From contig CANPXN010000007.1 in assembly GCA_947586185.1 (NCBI GenBank), positions 19,532-83,531 of the forward strand: a DNA stretch of 64,000 nucleotides, in the 5' to 3' direction. The position numbers and the translations under genes were made by a program. Shown here in pieces: positions 7,997-18,365 of this stretch; position 1 is the first letter of the stretch, and the number at the start of each line of letters is the position of its first letter. The DNA comes from an uncultured Clostridia bacterium (GTDB taxonomy: Bacteria > Bacillota > Clostridia > Oscillospirales > Ruminococcaceae). The notes below the pieces were generated by a model that did not search any database, was not told the origin of the DNA, and saw nothing but the letters and a program-made list of their open reading frames with translations.

Positions 7997-9436
7997 ATGA
8001 ATATTATACTTGGATTGAAAAAAGCTGCTGCATTGATTATATGTACTGTAATATTTGCAGCTTGCGGTACAGAGGGCATGGCCTATGCAAATGTAAATAA
8101 TTATATTGGAAATAATCAAATTGAAATCGGTACAGATAAGGATGTTAACGGAAATATGACCGCAGTTCCTGATGACTGTATTTCTGTGCCTGTTTATATT
8201 TCAGGTGATCAAATTAAAAGTGTGAAAATTATATTCAGTTTCAGCAATCCTGATTATAAGCTTATAGACATGTATGCCGATAATGGATTAACAGGTATTA
8301 CTTCCGTTGATACAGATACGTTAACCTATACCTGCGAGTGCGGTAGCTCTGTGAAGCCTGATGAAAATACTCCGGCTTTATATTTATATATTTCAGTTCC
8401 CGACAGCAATAAAGCTGAATATGGCTGTGGAATTTCAATTTACAGTTTTGAAGTAGTTAACTGTATAGCTTTGGACGATGAATATAATGAAGTTAAATAT
8501 TACAATAACGTGGATTTTACTGACTTATGGCTTCAGCCATATGGCGGCTGGGATGGGCAGCAGAACGCTGTATTTAAAGGCTACAGCATAACTCTTGACG
8601 GCAATATAGGCTTAAATTATTATTACTCAGTTCCTTATCCAGCAAGCGATTATAAAATATACGCAGTATTTGTAAAGGATTATGAAAGCATAACTGTACC
8701 TTATGAACCGGATAACAGCAAATATGGATATTACAGATTCACATGCAGCGTGAAATCAAATGAGTTAAATAAGATAATATCCGGACACATAGAAGTTTTA
8801 GATAAGGACGGAAAACTCGTTGAAAAAACTCCAGATTGGAGTTATTCAGTTAATGATTATCTTAACAGCGTAGATTCATCAGATACTAAGCTTAAAGATC
8901 TTACAGACAGCATATCGGATTACGGTCGTTACTCACAGCTGTATTTTGGATATGATACCGAGAACATTCCTGATGCAAAATCAGATTTAAGTTCGATTGT
9001 TATTCCGGATGATTATTCTTGTATTACGCAGGAGTTTGACGGAGCCGAGAAAGTTACTTATAAAGGGTTTTCATTGGTGCTGAATTCTGATACCGATCTG
9101 AGATGTTATATAAATGAAACAAAGGATATAGAAAACGTATGCTTTGCTTATACATCAGAAGGAGAAACGCTTTATACTGATTTAAGGTATTCTGGTAAAA
9201 ACAAATTGTATTATGGAGAAATATCAGGCATACCCGCTCATAAGCTGGGGCAGGCATATGAGGTTTATTTCTGTACTAAGGATACACATGAACAAATTAG
9301 CAGCAAGGAAATTTACAGCGTTTTGTCATATTGTAAAAAAGCTTCTGAGTGCGATAATGAAAAGCTTATAAATCTTGTAAAAGCAATATACATGTATAAT
9401 CAGAAAGCGCTGATATATATGGAATCTATCAGCTGA
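7997..9436 (+). CDS. Secreted multi-module protein of the cellulase locus
   Basis: A 479-residue exported protein. The N-terminus is a signal sequence, either a lipoprotein type (FAAC at about residue 23) or a normal one cleaved after AYA near residue 34. Residues 40-175 form a beta-rich domain beginning with a CISVPVYISG strand that is reminiscent of cohesin/carbohydrate-binding beta-sandwiches, but this is only a resemblance. Two related modules follow (about residues 190-313 and 350-475): each starts with a YKG(Y/F)S(I/L)xL strand and ends with an amphipathic helical tail. Such modules recur in surface proteins of gut Firmicutes. There is no dockerin. Position directly before three GH9 genes suggests a role in fibre attachment or degradation. 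Confidence 0.7.
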   Translation: MNIILGLKKAAALIICTVIFAACGTEGMAYANVNNYIGNNQIEIGTDKDVNGNMTAVPDDCISVPVYISGDQIKSVKIIFSFSNPDYKLIDMYADNGLTGITSVDTDTLTYTCECGSSVKPDENTPALYLYISVPDSNKAEYGCGISIYSFEVVNCIALDDEYNEVKYYNNVDFTDLWLQPYGGWDGQQNAVFKGYSITLDGNIGLNYYYSVPYPASDYKIYAVFVKDYESITVPYEPDNSKYGYYRFTCSVKSNELNKIISGHIEVLDKDGKLVEKTPDWSYSVNDYLNSVDSSDTKLKDLTDSISDYGRYSQLYFGYDTENIPDAKSDLSSIVIPDDYSCITQEFDGAEKVTYKGFSLVLNSDTDLRCYINETKDIENVCFAYTSEGETLYTDLRYSGKNKLYYGEISGIPAHKLGQAYEVYFCTKDTHEQISSKEIYSVLSYCKKASECDNEKLINLVKAIYMYNQKALIYMESIS

Positions 9437-9522
9437 TTCATTTATATTCTGCGTTATGCACTAAATTGCATATAAACATTTGTTAATTTTGTAGAAATAT
9501 TATACAACTTATCACAAAACAC

Positions 9523-9558
9523 TTGAACATAAATGTTAACTTATGATACAATGTTAAC
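9523..9558 (+). promoter_or_regulatory. Promoter with direct repeats upstream of the first GH9 gene
   Basis: TTGAAC (9523-9528) and TACAAT (9547-9552) are spaced 18 bp. The 9-mer AATGTTAAC occurs twice, at 9532-9540 and 9550-9558, one copy within the spacer and one overlapping the -10, so it is a candidate operator. Confidence 0.6.
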
Positions 9559-9599
9559 AGAAATTTCATTAATGATTGAGTTTTTGGAGGGATGATAAA

Positions 9600-11831
9600 A
9601 TGAATAAAAAACGCTTTAATTTGAAAAAGATTTTAGCGGCTTCATTGGGAGTTTTAACAGTTGGCGCTTTTGCGAGCAGCAATATAACCAGTACGAAGCT
9701 TGAGGCTTCTGCAAGCGGTGATACAAACTATGCTGAGGCGTTGGAGCTGTCTCTGTACTTTTATGATGCTAACCAATGTGGATGCGAGGTAGACGACAAT
9801 TGTCTGACATGGCGTGGAAACTGTCATACATATGATGCCGAGGCTTCACTTGATTCAGCAGTCAATCTTGATGCGGCTTCTAAGGAATTTGTAAAGAAAG
9901 CAAACGGAGGCTCAAATACAGTTGATGTTTCCGGAGGCTATCATGACGCTGGCGACCATGTTAAATTCAGCCTTACTATGGGCTTTAATGCTACGTCACT
10001 TGGCTGGGCGTATTATGATCATCCGCAGTCTTTCAAGGAAACAGGAACGGAAGCTCATCTTTTCTACATCCTGCGCGAAACCTGCGATTATTTCATGAAG
10101 ACAATTTATCTTAATGATAATGACGATGTTGTTACTTTCTGTTATAATGTAAGTGATGATAGCGATCATTCTTACTGGACTCCGCCTGAGGAACAGACAT
10201 ATCCAAGAAAGACATATTGGGCGACTTCATTAAATAATAATTCTACGGTGTGCTATGAAGTTTCTTCAGCGCTTGCTTCAACAGCTGTTGCTCTCAAGGA
10301 TTCAGATCCTGAGTATTCAAAGGAATGCTTAAAATATGCCGAGGCTATGTATGAGTTTGGAACAAAATACAGCGGCAATGAAACCGCCGGTATGGGAAGT
10401 ATGTACGGTACTGAAAATGCTGTTGATGAAAAGGCATGGGCAGGTCTTTGGCTCTATATTGCCGACAGCAACAGATTCTCAATGCCTACTGATAAGCCTA
10501 CACAGAATGGCTGCTATAATGGCAACGAATATGACTGCTGGGTTTACTGTTGGAATAAGGTTTGGGGCGGTTATGCTTCATTGATGTATAAGCTGACAAA
10601 GGATCAGACTTTTGGCAACGAGGTTAAATTTGAGATGAGCAACCTTGTTAATAACATGAGTCAGGCATATTATCCTATATCCGGCTGGGGAACATCACGT
10701 TATAACTGTGCATGGCAGAAATATGCTATTACATATTCAGAAGTATCCGGCGATAAAACTTATCTTGATTATGCAAAGAAGCAGATGGATTATATTCTTG
10801 GAAACAACCCGACAGGCTACAGCTTCCTTATTGGCTACAGCGATAAATATCCTGTAAGAATCCATCATCGTGCGGCTAATCCGGGTACAGGTGATCCGGC
10901 TGCTAATACCGAATCCAAATATACACTTTACGGCGCTTTGATAGGCGGTCCTACTGACGCAAGCGGTGCCTATGTTGATCATGCTAATCAGTATCAATAC
11001 ACAGAACCGGCTCTTGATTATAACGCATGCTTTACACTTGCTATAGCTGGCCTTTACGCTAATTATGGCGGTGACACATCTGCGGCAAAGGAAGTTATTA
11101 AGAACGCTGCAGAAATCAATGAGAATTTTGACTTTGGCGGAGGCAAAGTTGATCCGCCGCTCCCTACAGATCCTTTTGATGATAATTCAGCAAGCTTTGA
11201 AGTTTACGATGAGAAAACAGGCGAGCTTGTAAGCGGTGCAGAGCTTTACCTTAAAGAGACATTTACTGGTTATCTTGGTGAAAGCACTACCGAAACAGTT
11301 GGTACATGGAATACAAGCGAAGAAAATCCTAAGACATTTGATAAGCTGCTGACATCGGTTGATGACGCCTCGGTAACTTATACTTTCGGATTCAATTCAC
11401 TTCCTGACGGCTATTCAATATCTGATGAAGTTGCTTCAAATAAAGATTTCTGGAGTTTCGCATTCTATATGGATACGGATACAAATCAGATTCCACTCAG
11501 AATACCGCTTGTAAAAGAACAGTCTACAGAGCCATCAACAGAAACAACACCGTCTGAATCAACAAGTTCATCTGAAACATTGCCTTCGGATGATGATATA
11601 GACTGGAGTAAAGTTAAATATGGCGATACAAATCTTAGCGGAAATGTTGATCTTCAGGATCTTGTAGCGCTTGCTAAATATTTTGCAGATGCTACTGCAT
11701 ATGCTTTGTCAGCAACTGCTCTTGAATGCGCTGATGTAGACCATAATGGTGTAGTAGGTAACAGTGATTCAGTTCTTATGCTGAAAGTAATAGGCGGTCA
11801 GTTAACTGAAGAAGCTTTGCAGAAAAAATAA
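9600..11831 (+). CDS. Secreted GH9 endoglucanase with SpaA-like domain and dockerin
   Basis: A 743-residue cellulosomal cellulase that hydrolyses beta-1,4-glucan. Residues 1-38 are a signal peptide. The GH9 catalytic domain (about 42-505) has HDAGDH with the catalytic aspartates near residue 117, the HHRAA substrate-site motif near 420, and the catalytic acid in YTEPALDYNA near 467. A prealbumin/SpaA-like beta-domain (about 525-630, starting SFEVYDEKTGELV) replaces the common CBM3c. A T/S/E/P-rich linker and a type I dockerin follow (YGDTNLSGNVDLQDLV and DVDHNGVVGNSD calcium loops), which anchors the enzyme to a cohesin scaffoldin. The ATG at 9600 has GGAGGG upstream; the track's TTG start overlaps the ribosome site and is rejected. 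A terminator follows. Confidence 0.93.
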   Translation: MNKKRFNLKKILAASLGVLTVGAFASSNITSTKLEASASGDTNYAEALELSLYFYDANQCGCEVDDNCLTWRGNCHTYDAEASLDSAVNLDAASKEFVKKANGGSNTVDVSGGYHDAGDHVKFSLTMGFNATSLGWAYYDHPQSFKETGTEAHLFYILRETCDYFMKTIYLNDNDDVVTFCYNVSDDSDHSYWTPPEEQTYPRKTYWATSLNNNSTVCYEVSSALASTAVALKDSDPEYSKECLKYAEAMYEFGTKYSGNETAGMGSMYGTENAVDEKAWAGLWLYIADSNRFSMPTDKPTQNGCYNGNEYDCWVYCWNKVWGGYASLMYKLTKDQTFGNEVKFEMSNLVNNMSQAYYPISGWGTSRYNCAWQKYAITYSEVSGDKTYLDYAKKQMDYILGNNPTGYSFLIGYSDKYPVRIHHRAANPGTGDPAANTESKYTLYGALIGGPTDASGAYVDHANQYQYTEPALDYNACFTLAIAGLYANYGGDTSAAKEVIKNAAEINENFDFGGGKVDPPLPTDPFDDNSASFEVYDEKTGELVSGAELYLKETFTGYLGESTTETVGTWNTSEENPKTFDKLLTSVDDASVTYTFGFNSLPDGYSISDEVASNKDFWSFAFYMDTDTNQIPLRIPLVKEQSTEPSTETTPSESTSSSETLPSDDDIDWSKVKYGDTNLSGNVDLQDLVALAKYFADATAYALSATALECADVDHNGVVGNSDSVLMLKVIGGQLTEEALQKK

Positions 11832-11844
11832 AATTAACTGAATT

Positions 11845-11880
11845 AAAACGCCATTGTGAGATTCACCATGGCGTTTTGCT
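11845..11880 (+). terminator. Rho-independent terminator after the first GH9 gene
   Basis: AAAACGCCAT pairs with ATGGCGTTTT around a GTGA-GAT-TCAC inner stem, and the A/T arms provide the U-run. Confidence 0.8.
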
Positions 11881-11889
11881 CTTTGGTAG

Positions 11890-11920
11890 TTGACAAATAA
11901 GAAAATATACTGTAAAGTAT
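11890..11920 (+). promoter_or_regulatory. Promoter of the second GH9 gene with overlapping inverted repeat
   Basis: TTGACA (11890-11895) and TAAAGT (11913-11918) are 17 bp apart. The inverted repeat TATACT-GTAA-AGTATA covers the -10, so it may be an operator site. Confidence 0.65.
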
Positions 11921-11953
11921 AAGTTGGAAATATTTTTAAAAGGAGGAATTATA

Positions 11954-14182
11954 GTGAAAAAATTTGCGGCTTTTGCTGTTTCAGCTGTTATGGCTGTAAC
12001 AGGATTGTGCGGATCGGCATCTCCAATTATAAATAATGACGACGCTGTTTATGCTGAATCTAATTATAATTATGGAGAAGCTTTACAGAAGTCCATGTTT
12101 TTCTATGAGGTTCAGCAGGCAGGTGTACTTCCTGACTGGAACGAAGTTACATGGAGGGATGATTCGGTTGAAAATGACGTTGTTGCAGGAGGATGGTTTG
12201 ATGCAGGAGATCATCTCAAGTTTGCACTAACTAACGCATATTCAGCAACCCTTCTTGGCTGGGGTCTTATCGAATACCGTGATGCTGTAAAGAAAGCCGG
12301 TCTTGAAGAACTCTACCTAAACAATCTGAAATGGGGTCTTGACTATGTTGTAGGCTGTGACCTTGGCGATGAAATTGTTTACATGATCGGTGAAGGCGCT
12401 TTTGACCATGTATGGTGGGGAAGCGCAGAGGTTTACATGAGAAAGTATGTCCTTAAAGGCGGCGAGGACCCTCGCCCATACTACACTTGTAAAGACAGCA
12501 GTATAGAGGCACAAATGGCATGCGCTCTTGCAACAGGTTACATTTTATTCAAGGATTCCGATCCGGCGCTTGCTGAAAAATATCTTGACCACGCAAAAGA
12601 TTTATTTGAGCGTGCAGACGCTGAAAAGATCATAGGTGAGGATACTGCGGAACATTCATATTATAAGCCGACAACATTCTATGACGATCTTCTTTTCGCA
12701 GCAAACTGGCTCTATAAGGCAACCGGAGAACAGTCCTATCTTGACAAGGCGGAGTCCTATATTCCGAATCTTGGCAAGGAAGAACAGTCAATTGAAATGA
12801 AGTTTTCATGGGGTCACTGCTGGGATGATACAATGCAGGGCGCTTTGCTCCTATATGCACAGAACACCGGTGAAGCGCAGTGGTCAGAGCAGGTAAAGAA
12901 GCATCTTGAATATTGGACAACCGGCTATGGCGGAAAACGTGTTCAGTATACACCTGACGGTCTTGCTTGGCTTTTCCAGTGGGGTTCATTAAGACATGCA
13001 ACCACTACTGCATTTTTGGCTGAGGTTGCCTCAGATACAATTTTCAAGGATGATGCCGATTTAAGTAAAAAATACAAGGATTGGGCAAAGTCCCAGATGG
13101 ATTACTGCTTCGGGGATAATGACCTTGGTATGAGCTACGTTCTTGGTATGGGCGACAAGAATCCTAAGTCTTTCCACCACAGAACGGCAAGTGGTATTCA
13201 CGATGACCACTGGAACGAACTTGGTACTGACACTGAGAGCAAGCAGTGGCAGACAGAATATGCTCATGTTCTTTACGGAGCTTTAGAGGGCGGACCTAAT
13301 CAGGACGGTTCGTTTACAGATCAGATCGCTTCTTATCAGAACACAGAGGTTGCGATCGACTATAATGCAGGCTTTACAGCAGCCCTTTGCGGAATGATCG
13401 AAGATTACGGCGGAGAGCCTCTTGCGGACTTCCCACCAACTGAAACCCCGAAATGGGCTGAGTTCCTTGTAAAAGCGTCAATCAATCAGGCATCCGGCAG
13501 CTATACAGAAATCAAAGCTTATGCAATGAATCACTCAGCATGGCCGGCAAGAGTAATCAAGGACTTATCTTACAATTACTATTTTGATATTACAGAGCTT
13601 GTTGACGCAGGATATTCAATAGCTGATGTAAAGGTTCAGAAAGGTACTGATCAACATTCCGGAGACGAAGGCGCAGCAACGGTATCCGATCCAATTCATT
13701 ATAAGGGCAATATCTACTATGTAAAAATAAGTCTTGGCGACGGCAGAGTAGTAATGCCGACCGGTCAGTCAGAGCATCGTTCAGAGCTTCAGTTCAGAAT
13801 CGGTATACCGGATACGATTCAGAATGTATGGGATCCTTCAAACGACTATTCATTTAAGGATCTTGTTCAGGGCGGAGAAGATGCAATGATAGAAACACCA
13901 TATATTACAATGTATGATGGTGACAAGCTTATATGGGGTACTGAGCCTGACGGCAAAACACCTGATGATTATACCGAGCCTTCCGGCGATAAAAATATTA
14001 TGGGAGACGTTAATAATGACGGCAGAGTTACAACAGCTGATTACGTTTTACTTTGCAAATATATTGTCAAAGAACCATCAGCTGAAATAACCAAACAGGG
14101 TAGTATCAACGCTGATATGGATGAAAACGGATTGCTGAATATATTTGACGCCATTCTTTTGAAGAGACTCCTTATTAAATAG
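11954..14182 (+). CDS. Secreted GH9-CBM3c processive endoglucanase with dockerin
   Basis: A 742-residue cellulase. A signal peptide ends near residue 33 (VYAE). The GH9 domain (about 36-490) shows NYGEALQKSMFFYE at its start, WFDAGDHLKF with the catalytic aspartates near residue 82, and QNTEVAIDYNAGF with the catalytic glutamate. A CBM3c module (about 499-660) follows directly; in characterised GH9-CBM3c enzymes it extends the active cleft and gives processivity. The dockerin (GDVNNDGRVTTADYV ... ADMDENGLLNIFDAI) differs clearly from those of the two neighbouring GH9 enzymes. The chosen start is GTG at 11954, placed seven bases after AGGAGG; the track's ATG at 11924 precedes the ribosome site. 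Confidence 0.94.
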   Translation: MKKFAAFAVSAVMAVTGLCGSASPIINNDDAVYAESNYNYGEALQKSMFFYEVQQAGVLPDWNEVTWRDDSVENDVVAGGWFDAGDHLKFALTNAYSATLLGWGLIEYRDAVKKAGLEELYLNNLKWGLDYVVGCDLGDEIVYMIGEGAFDHVWWGSAEVYMRKYVLKGGEDPRPYYTCKDSSIEAQMACALATGYILFKDSDPALAEKYLDHAKDLFERADAEKIIGEDTAEHSYYKPTTFYDDLLFAANWLYKATGEQSYLDKAESYIPNLGKEEQSIEMKFSWGHCWDDTMQGALLLYAQNTGEAQWSEQVKKHLEYWTTGYGGKRVQYTPDGLAWLFQWGSLRHATTTAFLAEVASDTIFKDDADLSKKYKDWAKSQMDYCFGDNDLGMSYVLGMGDKNPKSFHHRTASGIHDDHWNELGTDTESKQWQTEYAHVLYGALEGGPNQDGSFTDQIASYQNTEVAIDYNAGFTAALCGMIEDYGGEPLADFPPTETPKWAEFLVKASINQASGSYTEIKAYAMNHSAWPARVIKDLSYNYYFDITELVDAGYSIADVKVQKGTDQHSGDEGAATVSDPIHYKGNIYYVKISLGDGRVVMPTGQSEHRSELQFRIGIPDTIQNVWDPSNDYSFKDLVQGGEDAMIETPYITMYDGDKLIWGTEPDGKTPDDYTEPSGDKNIMGDVNNDGRVTTADYVLLCKYIVKEPSAEITKQGSINADMDENGLLNIFDAILLKRLLIK

Positions 14183-14184
14183 TT

Positions 14185-14224
14185 AAAAGTCCGCTTGTAT
14201 AAATACAGGCGGACTTTTCTTTTA
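14185..14224 (+). terminator. Rho-independent terminator after the second GH9 gene
   Basis: AAAAGTCCGCTTGTA pairs with TACAGGCGGACTTTT (one G-U pair) and is followed by CTTTTAATT. Confidence 0.85.
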
Positions 14225-14293
14225 ATTATTTGTTGAACATATACAAGGGTTAATTATAATAATTATACAAAACGACAAAATTTACAAAAAGGC

Positions 14294-14322
14294 TTTACAA
14301 TATTGTGTAAATATATTATAAT
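14294..14322 (+). promoter_or_regulatory. SigA-type promoter of the third GH9 gene
   Basis: TTTACA (14294-14299) and TATAAT (14317-14322) with a 17-bp spacer. The start of transcription would be about 205 bases before the GH9 start codon, leaving a long leader. Confidence 0.7.
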
Positions 14323-14334
14323 ATAACCGAAAAA

Positions 14335-14537
14335 TAGTTGTGCAAAATGTGATAAAGCATTTTGTGCATGCGTTTTCAATTGAGAAATATATCTGCTGAA
14401 CAATTTACTCTGATTGTTTTTCGCAAAAAAAGCAGTGAGTTTCTCAGGAGGTTAAGCTGATTGTACAAAATCGGTTTAGTTAATATGGCGATATTTCGCC
14501 TTATATGTATTTTTTATATTATTTAGGAGGGTATACA
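14335..14537 (+). promoter_or_regulatory. Long structured 5' leader of the third GH9 gene
   Basis: The roughly 200-nt untranslated stretch holds several inverted repeats: CAAAATG/CATTTTG near 14344-14378, a nested arm in which TGAGAAA, CTGCT and AACAAT pair with ATTGTT, AGCAG and TTTCTCA (about 14380-14446), and GGCGA/TCGCC near 14488. It does not match a riboswitch class I know. It may stabilise the long cellulase mRNA or regulate it. Confidence 0.45.
14461..14526 (+). CDS. Possible 21-residue leader peptide before the third GH9 gene
   Basis: A TTG codon at 14461 lies nine bases after a perfect AGGAGG (14446-14451) and opens a frame of 21 codons ending in TAG at 14524-14526, inside the ribosome-binding site of the GH9 gene. 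The peptide is hydrophobic (LVNMAIFRLICIFYII). The strong, otherwise unused ribosome site is the main argument. Translation is not shown by sequence alone. Confidence 0.25.
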   Translation: MYKIGLVNMAIFRLICIFYII

Positions 14538-17504
<2,967 letters not shown>

Positions 17505-17531
17505 TTTAAAATTAAATATGGTTATATAAAT

Positions 17532-17562
17532 AAAAATCCGGTCTTTATGGCCGGATTTTTTA
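17532..17562. terminator. Bidirectional terminator between GH9 and crp genes
   Basis: AAAATCCGG and CCGGATTTTTT flank a short loop. T-runs occur on both strands, and the genes on either side converge here. Confidence 0.85.
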
Positions 17563-18186
17563 TAGTAATATAATATTTCTTCCTTTTGAAATTATGATTT
17601 TGTTTTCGTTTAACTTTTTTAATTCTCGCATCATAGCGCTTCGGTCTGCTGAGATGTAGTCTGCAAGATCAGTGAGCGAAAGCGGAATCCTGAAATTTTT
17701 CATGCCGGTTAATTTGTTTATATAATAGAAATAGGTCATAATTTTGTTTTTTATGTTTCTTTGACTTAGAATGTCAATGTGCATCTGTGATTTCGCAACT
17801 GTTATAGAAAACATATTCCTAATTAATTTATAGTGTTTGCCACATCCATTTTTGCAGCATGTTATCAGTTTGTTGTAATCAATAAATGAAATTGTACACT
17901 TTGTTTTAGCTATTATATAATATGAATTTCTTTCTGTACTTGTGGTAAACGGTCTACCAAAAATGTCACTATTATTATAATAATCGACAATACTTCTTTG
18001 ACCATCAACATCAGTCATAATCAGGTATGCAAGACCGCTTTCCATAACACCTATATTGTTTATTTCATCTGATAGGTGTAATATTATTTCTCCTTTATTG
18101 TAATGTTTTTTTACAGGATCAAGGCAGCTTAAAATACCTTGCTTGTCGTCTTTGTTCAAGCCGTCTAAAAGCGTAAGATTATCCAT
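17560..18186 (-). CDS. Crp/Fnr-family transcriptional regulator
   Basis: A 208-residue protein with an N-terminal cyclic-nucleotide-binding-like beta-roll (residues 15-120, with KGEIILHLSDEINN and the SIVDYYNNSDIFG turn) and a C-terminal winged helix (residues 140-205; LADYISADRSAMMRELKKL recognition helix). Five cysteines in the centre (AKTKCT, ITCCKNGCGKHY) are unusual and could sense redox or bind metal; the classic N-terminal Fnr cysteine cluster is absent. The gene is divergent from nrdDG, so it may regulate anaerobic deoxynucleotide synthesis, itself, or both. The effector is unknown. Confidence 0.85.
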   Translation of the reverse strand: MDNLTLLDGLNKDDKQGILSCLDPVKKHYNKGEIILHLSDEINNIGVMESGLAYLIMTDVDGQRSIVDYYNNSDIFGRPFTTSTERNSYYIIAKTKCTISFIDYNKLITCCKNGCGKHYKLIRNMFSITVAKSQMHIDILSQRNIKNKIMTYFYYINKLTGMKNFRIPLSLTDLADYISADRSAMMRELKKLNENKIIISKGRNIILL

Positions 18187-18269
18187 ATGAAAAATTTTCT
18201 CCTTTTTTGAATTTTTGATAAACCACTCTATAATGTGGTTTGAGGCATGGACTAATCACTATATATTGT

Positions 18270-18298
18270 ATTATAACACAAAAAAGTTGCATTTGCAA
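18270..18298 (-). promoter_or_regulatory. SigA-type promoter of the Crp/Fnr gene
   Basis: On the minus strand TTGCAA (18293-18298) and TATAAT (18270-18275) are 17 bp apart. The -35 lies inside the inverted repeat 18286-18299. Confidence 0.75.
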
Positions 18299-18299
18299 C
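18286..18299. promoter_or_regulatory. Inverted repeat, possible Crp/Fnr-family operator
   Basis: GTTGCA-TT-TGCAAC is a perfect 6-bp inverted repeat that covers the -35 of the regulator's own promoter, a placement typical of autorepression. Confidence 0.45.
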
Positions 18300-18365
18300 A
18301 GACAATTATTTTCTTTTGATGTACAATATATATCACATTGAAATTTACACTTGGAGGAATTGAAG

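Larger units (their letters stand above)
18256..18336. promoter_or_regulatory. Two NrdR-box-like sites in the crp-nrdD intergenic region
   Basis: TCACTATATATTGTAT at 18256-18271 matches the NrdR box consensus (ACACWATATATWGTGT) at 13 of 16 positions. GTACAATATATATCAC at 18321-18336 is a weaker match (10 of 16) and overlaps a TACAAT -10 at 18322-18327 that has CAGACA 17 bp upstream. The two sites are 65 bp apart, a multiple of the helical turn, though wider than the usual 31-32 bp. Confidence 0.45.
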
